Shown one piece after another: positions 1-5,273 of a DNA stretch of 5,273 nucleotides. A model generated the notes under the pieces. It saw only the letters and a list, made by a program, of their open reading frames with translations, was not told the origin of the DNA and did not search any database. This stretch comes from Verrucomicrobia bacterium UBA740 (GTDB lineage Bacteria; Verrucomicrobiota; Kiritimatiellia; RFP12; UBA1067). Numbering within the stretch: position 1 is the first letter of the stretch; each line of letters starts with the position of its first letter. The DNA lies in the NCBI GenBank assembly GCA_002298665.1, contig DBKW01000080.1, positions 9,978 to 15,250 on the forward strand. Reading direction: 5' to 3'. Position numbers and translations under genes: made by a program.

Positions 1-2183
1 TCGAGGAGATCGTCCTGCCGTCCGCCGTGGACGTTTCGGGCGTGTTCACGGACTACCTCGCCCATTCGGACTGCGCGGTGACCCTGCTTCTGCACGCCAA
101 TCCGGAAGAGGTGGGCAAATTCGACGCCTGGGGGCGTCCGCAAGGCGATTTCGCCGCGTCCCTGTCGCCCGGCGCAATCCATCCGTCCCCCACGCCCCTC
201 GAGGAAGCGGACGCCATTGCCGCGCATTTCGCCGCGGTTGCGCCTTCCGAGGCGCTGCCGGCGCTTGTCGTGTGCGATGCGGACATGCACGCGGCGCTCG
301 AGGGCGCGTTCCAGAACCGGTTTGCCGAAGACGAGCTCGTCCTGCGCAACCCGTCCTGCGAGCCGCTGGCGCAAACCGCCCTCGGACGCCTGCTCCTGGA
401 ACTTTTGCGCCTGGCCGACCGGGATGACTACGAGTCGTTTTCTGCCTTCGTGCGTTCCGGGGACGTGGCGCGGTGGGCCGCCGCGGCGCTGAAGGTGGAT
501 TCCGCCGAAATCGCGCGCGCCGTCGGGATGTTGGACGCCGTGCAGAACGCCCATCTGCCGCGGACGCTCGGCGAGGCGATAACCGGCACGGAGGACGAAG
601 AGGTGCGCGCCCATACGGACGACGAGCGCGCGGCGCTCGGGCGCCTCCTCCAGTTGGCCCGGCTCGTGGAGGCGAAGCGGACCGACCCCTACGGCTTCCT
701 GCGCGAGATATTCGCCTCCCTCGTCCTGGACGAGCGCAATCCGGCGGACCGCGAACTCGTGGCGGCGGCGGAAGTCGTCCGTTCCCTGCGGGAGGATTGC
801 GCGAGCGAACTCATACCGGAATCCCTGCGGCAGCCGCTTTTCGTGCGTCTGCTGAAGCGCGCGACCTATATGCAGGAGCCGGTCGCGCCGAACGTGCTCA
901 CCGCCGGCGGCTGGCTCGAGGTGGCGTGGTGTCCGGAAGACGAGCTCGTTTTCGCCGGCTTCAACGAAGGGTGCGTGCCGGGCGACGTGGTCGGGCACGC
1001 CTTCGTGCCGGATGCGCTCCGCCAGACGCTGGGCGTCACCACGAACGCCGCGCGTGCGGCGCGCGACCAGTATATTTTCGCCCAGGCCCTGCGGTGCCGC
1101 CCGGCCGGGGCGGTCTCCGTGCACCTGCACCAGCTCGGGTCCGACGCGAGCGTGACGAAGCCTTCGCGCATTCTCTTCCCGTGCATTCCGGACAAGGACC
1201 TGCCGGGCCTCGCCAAACGCCTCTACACCGTGGCGCAGGGCGGGAGCGGCCGTCCGGCGCGCACCTTCCCCGATGCCTGGCGCCTGGCGTTGCCTTTTCC
1301 GCCCAAGGGCAAGGTGTTCCGCGAGTCGATCTCGGCGACCTGGGTAGACGCCTACAAGCGTTGTCCGTTCGAATTCTACCTCAAGGAGGTCTTCGGGGAG
1401 CCGGCGGACGACCGCTACCGCGAGCTCGATCCGCGCGATTTCGGCACGCTTTGCCACGAGGCTTTGCAGTCTTTCGCCCATTCGGACGTCAAGGATTCCG
1501 CGAACGCGAAAGAAATCGCCGCGTTTCTGGAGCGCGAAGTGCGCCGTCGCCTTTCCTCGTTCGGCACGACGCTTCCGGCGGTCGTCGAACTGCAGGGCGA
1601 GGCGGCCATCGCGCGGCTGGGGTATTTCGCCCAGCGCCAGGCCGATCGCCGCGCACAGGGCTGGCGGATCGTCGCCGCGGAACAACTTCTCTCCGGCACG
1701 TTCAAGGACTGCCCCACCCGCGTGCGGGGACAGATCGACCGCATAGACCGGCATGAAACGACCGGCGAACTCGCCATCATCGACTACAAGACCTGGCGTC
1801 GGGCGGACACGGACAAAATGGACAGCCTGCAACTCCCCGTCTACCGCGCGCTGGTGGAAGCCTCGGGCCAATACGGTCCGGCGGCCAAGAACTCCCGCGC
1901 CCTCTACTGCATCCTGGCGGAACACCTCGAAGACACCGTTTTCGACGAGGCGCACGCCTGCCATGCGGGCGGCCAGGCGGAGGCGGAAAACGAGCTTGTG
2001 GACATTCTGACGCGCATCGCCCGCGGCATTTTCTATCCGCCGAACCGGGGAGACGTCTGGAAGAACGTCTACGACAGGTTGATTTGGAACACCCCCGCCG
2101 AGGGGGTGGATCCGGCGTGGATAGCCGACCAGGCGGCGCGTTTGGCCGCCCATGAAGCCGAGAAGGAGGCGCACAAATCATGA
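1..2183 (+). CDS. addB: AddB-like subunit of AddAB helicase-nuclease, PD-(D/E)XK nuclease family (5' partial)
   Basis: Likely the AddB subunit of a double-strand-break-resecting helicase-nuclease acting in the cytoplasm with the AddA protein encoded next. The frame is open to the left edge (first full codon at 3). The GTG at 27 has no ribosome site at proper spacing and is probably internal, so the N-terminal part is missing. Residues below are counted from that GTG, giving 718 residues. Residues 1-430 resemble the inactive helicase-like part of AddB, including FAGFNEGCVPG (309-319) and the following LRQTLGV and RAARDQYIFAQAL. The C-terminal nuclease has CPFEFYLKEVFG from C446, H477 in FGTLCHEAL, D571 in GQIDR, D586-Y-K588 in IIDYKTW, and QLPVY at 602-606, so the catalytic set looks intact. 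Family members usually carry three more cysteines near the C-terminus for a 4Fe-4S cluster. Here residues 664-690 have none. No frameshift is seen. The subunit assignment is firm; AddB-specific behaviour such as Chi recognition cannot be judged. Confidence 0.88.
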   Translation, partial: EEIVLPSAVDVSGVFTDYLAHSDCAVTLLLHANPEEVGKFDAWGRPQGDFAASLSPGAIHPSPTPLEEADAIAAHFAAVAPSEALPALVVCDADMHAALEGAFQNRFAEDELVLRNPSCEPLAQTALGRLLLELLRLADRDDYESFSAFVRSGDVARWAAAALKVDSAEIARAVGMLDAVQNAHLPRTLGEAITGTEDEEVRAHTDDERAALGRLLQLARLVEAKRTDPYGFLREIFASLVLDERNPADRELVAAAEVVRSLREDCASELIPESLRQPLFVRLLKRATYMQEPVAPNVLTAGGWLEVAWCPEDELVFAGFNEGCVPGDVVGHAFVPDALRQTLGVTTNAARAARDQYIFAQALRCRPAGAVSVHLHQLGSDASVTKPSRILFPCIPDKDLPGLAKRLYTVAQGGSGRPARTFPDAWRLALPFPPKGKVFRESISATWVDAYKRCPFEFYLKEVFGEPADDRYRELDPRDFGTLCHEALQSFAHSDVKDSANAKEIAAFLEREVRRRLSSFGTTLPAVVELQGEAAIARLGYFAQRQADRRAQGWRIVAAEQLLSGTFKDCPTRVRGQIDRIDRHETTGELAIIDYKTWRRADTDKMDSLQLPVYRALVEASGQYGPAAKNSRALYCILAEHLEDTVFDEAHACHAGGQAEAENELVDILTRIARGIFYPPNRGDVWKNVYDRLIWNTPAEGVDPAWIADQAARLAAHEAEKEAHKS
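2163..2169 (+). promoter_or_regulatory. Ribosome binding site of addA
   Basis: AAGGAGG, a near-perfect Shine-Dalgarno sequence, lies within the last codons of the upstream addB reading frame. It is ten bases before the ATG at 2180. It supports 2180 as the true addA start, and together with the ATGA stop/start overlap it points to coupled translation of the two subunits. No promoter is needed or seen between the genes. Confidence 0.85.
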
Positions 2184-5146
2184 AAATAGCCCCTCTTACC
2201 GTGGTGGAGGCATCGGCCGGCACGGGCAAGACCTACGCCCTCGTGACGCGTCTCATGACGCTGATTTTCGGCGGCGTCGAGCCGGAACGCATCGTCGCCC
2301 TGACGTTTTCGCGTCTCGCGGCGGGCGAAATCTTCAACAGTTTCATCGAACGGCTCTCGAATGCCGCGGAAGACGCCGGGAAAGCGGCGGAAGAGAGCGC
2401 CGCGCTCGCCCTCGGACGCACGCTGACGCAGGCCGATTTCGCCGCGATGCTCCGCAAGGTCGTCGCGCGCCAGCACCTTTCGCTCATCGGCACGCTCGAC
2501 AGCTTCCTCATGCGCGTCGTGCGGATGCTTCCCTTCGAACTCGGTCTGGCCGGCGAGGTGACCATCCTGAGCGAATACCGCACCCCGCTCGAGACCGCGC
2601 GGCTCGTGGGCGACATGCTCATGCTCGAAACCGCGGACGCGAAGGACGTCTTCCGGAAAGCGTTCCGGCTCGTGTTCGGCGGGGCGGGCGCCCGGGACTT
2701 CCTTTCGACCTTCTCGCGCTTCATAGACGCGTGGCACGCGCGCTTCCGGGACCGTCCGGACCGGGCGGAATGGGGCGACAAGGGCCGCATCTGGTCCGGC
2801 GGCACGCCGCCCCCGTACCTCGACTGCACGCTCGCCGACATCCGCGCGGACGCGGCGAAATTCGCGGAATCCGCGGAAAAACGGGGCGTAGCGTCGTTTA
2901 TCGCGGCCATAGCCGCGTACGCCGGGGGCACGCCCCCCGCTCAACCCAAGGTGCTGGAGGCGAATCCCGCCGCGGGGGCAGTCCGCCGGAAAATGTGCGC
3001 TTTCCAGATTGCGCAGGCGTTGCGTACGACCCAGGGCATCTACTTCCTCATGTGGATATTCGAGCGTGCCTATGCCGCGGCGGTCCGTTCCCGCGGACTG
3101 GTCACCTTCGACGATTTGCCGCGCCTCCTGGCGCATTTGCCCGAACCCGTCCGTCTGAACCTGGAATACCGCATGGACGCCAAATTCGACCATTGGGCGC
3201 TGGACGAATTCCAGGATACGAGCCGCGGCCAGTGGCGGGCGATTTCGAACATCATCGCCGAGAACAGCCAGCCGGACGGCGACAAGACCGTCTTCATCGT
3301 GGGCGACCGCAAGCAGTCCATCTACGAATGGCGCGCGGGCGACGTGCGCATTCTGGGCGAACAGGTGGCGCGGGCGCAAGCGGCGCCGAACAGCCTGCTG
3401 TCGCTCGATGAATCGTACCGCTATCGCCGCGAGATAGCCGAGGCGGTGAACAAGATCTTCGAGACGCGCGTCATCCGCGGACTTTTCGACATGGACGACG
3501 CCCCGGCGAACGCGGTGTGGGCGTGCCGCGAACACGTCAGCCACGACCGGGAGCACGCGGGTTTCGTCGAGGTCTCCGAAGCGCCCAAGTCGGGGAACCA
3601 GGCGAAGATGGCGGACTTTTTCGCGCCCGTCGCCCATGCGCTCGCGGCGGTTCGCCCGTGGGAACGCGGCATTTCCACGGCGATATTGGTCAGAAAGAAC
3701 GCGATGGGCGCGGCCTTGCTCGCCTATCTCAAGCAAGATCCCTTCTGCCGGGAAAACGGCCTGGGCGACCACGTCGTCTTCGAGGGCGACACGACCATTT
3801 TCGATTCGCCCGTGCTGGGCGCCTTCGCCGCGCTCCTCAAGCTGGCGGAACACGCGGACGACACCTTCGCCTACGCCCAGATACGCTGTTCGCCGCTCGC
3901 GCGGGCGCTTTATCCGGACGGCCTGCCCGGACCGGACGTCCTTTCCGCGGCGCTTTTGGCGGACTTCACGCGTCTGGGGATGGTGCGGACGTTCCGCCTG
4001 GTGCGCGAGGCCCTCAAGAAGGTGCCCGATTCCTGGGACGAATCGTTCACCGAATCGCGGTTCGAGGACTTCCTCAAGTGCGCGGTCGAGTTCGAGTCCG
4101 TCCGGGACGACACGATGCGCCTGTCGGACTTCATATCCTTTGTCGCCAACAAGAAACGCCGCGATTTCGCGGACGCGGCGAAAGCGCGCATTCTGACGAT
4201 GCACCGCTCGAAAGGGCTAGGTTTCGACTACGTCATCATCCCGTTCTACGAGCGCGAGGGCCTGGACGGCAACCCGCATCCGGACTTCCTGTCGCCGCTT
4301 GCGAGCGAAGACCCGGCCTGGATACTGAAACATCCGGGCGTGGCCGCGGCGGAATCCGACCCGGTGCTGCGGGCGGCCGAACGCCGCCGCCGGCAGTCGC
4401 AGATCTACAGTTCGCTGTGCGTCGACTACGTGGCCCTGACGCGCGCCAAGAAGGCGCTGACGCTCATTCTGCATCCGGCGACGAAAACGAAGAAGGGCGA
4501 CGCGCCGGGGCGTTTCAGCGACCTCGTGCGCACGGTGGGGCTGGAGACCGCGGGCGACCCCGTCTGGTACCTGAAGCCGGGCGAGGGCAAGAAAGCGCCG
4601 GAAACCCCGCCCATGCCCCCCGCTTTCGCGCGTCCGCCGCGGCAGTCTTGCGCGAAGTCCCGTCCGGGGGAAGCCTTCCGCTCGGGCATCCGCGGCGATA
4701 CGCTTTTCGCGGACGATTTCGGCGCGGCGGCGCGGCGCGGCACGGCGCGGCACGAAGCCTACGGCAAAATCGCCTGGCTGGAACCCGCCGCCGCCCGGAC
4801 GCCCTTCGAAAAAGCCCTCGTCAAACCGGCGGACGCGACCGCGCTTTGGCGGGAACGCGCCTACGAACGCCTCGTGGACGGCGTCTGGCAGTCCGGACAG
4901 TTCGACCGGGTGGTTTTCGCCGGGGAAGGCGCGGCGCGGCGGGCGGTCGTCTACGATTTCAAGACGAACGCGCGCCAGGGGAACGAATCGTCCGCGGCGT
5001 TTGCGGAACGGATGGTGCGCGCCTATTCGGGCCAGATGCACGCCTACCGCCGGGCGCTCGCCGACCTGGCGAACCTGCCGCTCGACCGTATCGAGGCCGT
5101 CCTCCTGCTCGAGGCGACGCAGGCCGCCGTCCCCCTGCGGGACTAG
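2180..5146 (+). CDS. addA: AddA-like UvrD/RecB-family helicase-nuclease subunit
   Basis: Complete 988-residue SF1A helicase fused to a nuclease: the motor subunit of AddAB, which unwinds and trims broken DNA ends for RecA. The ATG overlaps the addB stop as ATGA and follows AAGGAGG. Motifs in order: Walker A EASAGTGKT (10-18); Ia TFSRLAAGEI (42-51); Ib TLDSF (105-109); FDDL (310-313); Walker B/II LDEFQDTS (341-348); III VGDRKQSIYEWRAGD (374-388); IV LDESYRYR (409-416); V TMHRSKGLGFD (673-683); VI YVALTRAKKA (750-759). A proline-rich linker (about 800-822) leads to a PD-(D/E)XK nuclease: H858, D909 in GQFDR, D926-F-K928 in YDFKTN, and Q952/Y956 in GQMHAY. All key residues for ATP hydrolysis and cleavage are present. 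It is somewhat shorter than typical AddA (about 1,100-1,250 residues). Motif IV has Ser412 where Asn is usual (NYRS-like). RecB is the alternative name, but the adjacent AddB-like nuclease gene favours AddA. Confidence 0.93.
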   Translation: MKIAPLTVVEASAGTGKTYALVTRLMTLIFGGVEPERIVALTFSRLAAGEIFNSFIERLSNAAEDAGKAAEESAALALGRTLTQADFAAMLRKVVARQHLSLIGTLDSFLMRVVRMLPFELGLAGEVTILSEYRTPLETARLVGDMLMLETADAKDVFRKAFRLVFGGAGARDFLSTFSRFIDAWHARFRDRPDRAEWGDKGRIWSGGTPPPYLDCTLADIRADAAKFAESAEKRGVASFIAAIAAYAGGTPPAQPKVLEANPAAGAVRRKMCAFQIAQALRTTQGIYFLMWIFERAYAAAVRSRGLVTFDDLPRLLAHLPEPVRLNLEYRMDAKFDHWALDEFQDTSRGQWRAISNIIAENSQPDGDKTVFIVGDRKQSIYEWRAGDVRILGEQVARAQAAPNSLLSLDESYRYRREIAEAVNKIFETRVIRGLFDMDDAPANAVWACREHVSHDREHAGFVEVSEAPKSGNQAKMADFFAPVAHALAAVRPWERGISTAILVRKNAMGAALLAYLKQDPFCRENGLGDHVVFEGDTTIFDSPVLGAFAALLKLAEHADDTFAYAQIRCSPLARALYPDGLPGPDVLSAALLADFTRLGMVRTFRLVREALKKVPDSWDESFTESRFEDFLKCAVEFESVRDDTMRLSDFISFVANKKRRDFADAAKARILTMHRSKGLGFDYVIIPFYEREGLDGNPHPDFLSPLASEDPAWILKHPGVAAAESDPVLRAAERRRRQSQIYSSLCVDYVALTRAKKALTLILHPATKTKKGDAPGRFSDLVRTVGLETAGDPVWYLKPGEGKKAPETPPMPPAFARPPRQSCAKSRPGEAFRSGIRGDTLFADDFGAAARRGTARHEAYGKIAWLEPAAARTPFEKALVKPADATALWRERAYERLVDGVWQSGQFDRVVFAGEGAARRAVVYDFKTNARQGNESSAAFAERMVRAYSGQMHAYRRALADLANLPLDRIEAVLLLEATQAAVPLRD

Positions 5147-5273
5147 CCCCGTCAAGATTCCAGCCTGAAGACCGTTCGCCTTGTTCCTTCGCGCCCACCG
5201 TATCCGTCGCGCCGGAACGGTGATGCCGTCGCGCCGGAACGGCGATACCGTCGCGCCGGAACGGCGATGCCGT
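5147..5273. other. Non-coding 3' flank of addA
   Basis: There are 127 bases from the addA stop to the right edge. The first part (about 5147-5185) shows no gene, no convincing GC stem with a T-tract terminator, and no recognisable promoter. The rest is the tandem repeat array described separately. An ATG at 5223 opens a frame to the edge, but it lies inside the repeats and has no ribosome site, so I do not call a gene. Confidence 0.6.
5204..5273. repeat. 22-bp tandem repeat array with a hairpin in each unit, truncated by the window edge
   Basis: Three full 22-bp units lie head to tail at 5204-5225, 5226-5247 and 5248-5269, and the first four bases (CCGT) of a fourth follow at 5270-5273. Each unit begins CCGTCGCGCCGGAACGG and ends in a five-base tail (TGATG, CGATA, CGATG), so units differ at only two positions. 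A degenerate partial unit, CCTTCGCGCC, may precede the array at 5186-5195. Within units 2 and 3, CGCCG-GAA-CGGCG forms a five-base-pair stem with a three-base loop. In unit 1 the right arm is CGGTG, which still pairs as RNA through a G-U wobble. There are no spacers, so this is not a CRISPR array. It could be a minisatellite, a REP-like element or a transcript-end structure; its full length is unknown. Confidence 0.9.

Noticed and set aside
330..950. The palindrome-like GACGAGCTCGT occurring twice (330-340 and 939-949)
   Set aside because: Both copies encode Asp-Glu-Leu-Val within the same reading frame. Coincidental use of the same preferred codons explains it.
2069..4204. A long (711-residue) open frame on the minus strand opposite addB-addA
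   Set aside because: It overlaps the strongly supported helicase frame. Its translation is arginine-, glutamate- and histidine-rich with no recognisable domain, as expected for an antisense shadow of GC-rich codons. No credible ribosome site was seen for it.
4734..4753. A perfect 10-bp tandem duplication (GGCGCGGCAC twice) within addA
   Set aside because: It lies in the conserved GTARHE segment and the second copy includes the codon of catalytic H858. The reading frame is intact and the encoded motif is normal for the family, so it is best explained by local GC-rich composition.
3517..5223. A 568-residue plus-strand open frame within addA and running into the repeats
   Set aside because: It is a frame-shifted shadow of addA, with an arginine/glycine/proline-rich composition typical of off-frame reading in GC-rich DNA. 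The true frame carries all the helicase and nuclease motifs.
5204..5273. Possible CRISPR array
   Set aside because: The 22-bp units abut directly with no unique spacers between them, and no cas gene is visible.
5220..5273. Possible start of another gene at GTG 5220 or ATG 5223
   Set aside because: There is no Shine-Dalgarno sequence upstream, and the frame consists entirely of the tandem repeat; it cannot be judged without sequence beyond the edge.

Overview
The window is GC-rich, densely coding DNA holding two same-strand genes and a short stretch of 3' flank. Together the genes form an AddAB-type (RecBCD-family) helicase-nuclease locus, which resects double-strand breaks to start RecA-dependent recombination. 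The source is a high-GC bacterium. Several helicase motif variants (TFSRLAAGE, TLDSF, SKGLGFD) look more like AddA proteins of Bacteroidota and Planctomycetota-Verrucomicrobiota relatives than like the Firmicutes or alphaproteobacterial types. I lean towards a Verrucomicrobiota/Kiritimatiellota/Lentisphaerota-like source, but this is a weak inference from memory of the families.

Layout: positions 1-2183 are the 3' part of an addB-like gene. Its frame is open to the left edge, so the true start lies outside. It shows the degenerate helicase-like region followed by a complete-looking PD-(D/E)XK nuclease domain. Positions 2180-5146 are a complete addA-like gene with the SF1 helicase motifs and a second C-terminal PD-(D/E)XK nuclease. 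The two genes overlap by four bases (ATGA), with a strong ribosome binding site inside the end of addB, so they are almost certainly co-transcribed and translationally coupled. Positions 5147-5273 hold no gene. They contain an array of 22-bp tandem repeats, each unit with a small hairpin, which runs off the right edge.

How they would work together: AddA supplies the ATP-driven 3'-5' translocase and one nuclease. AddB supplies the second nuclease and a structural, helicase-derived scaffold that in studied homologues also reads Chi-like sites. The complex would unwind and trim broken ends to leave a 3' overhang for RecA.

The region is mostly ordinary housekeeping repair. The two points worth a second look are the absence from AddB of the three C-terminal cysteines that normally complete its iron-sulfur cluster, and the hairpin-bearing 22-bp tandem array downstream of addA. 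I see no evidence of a novel multi-gene system here.
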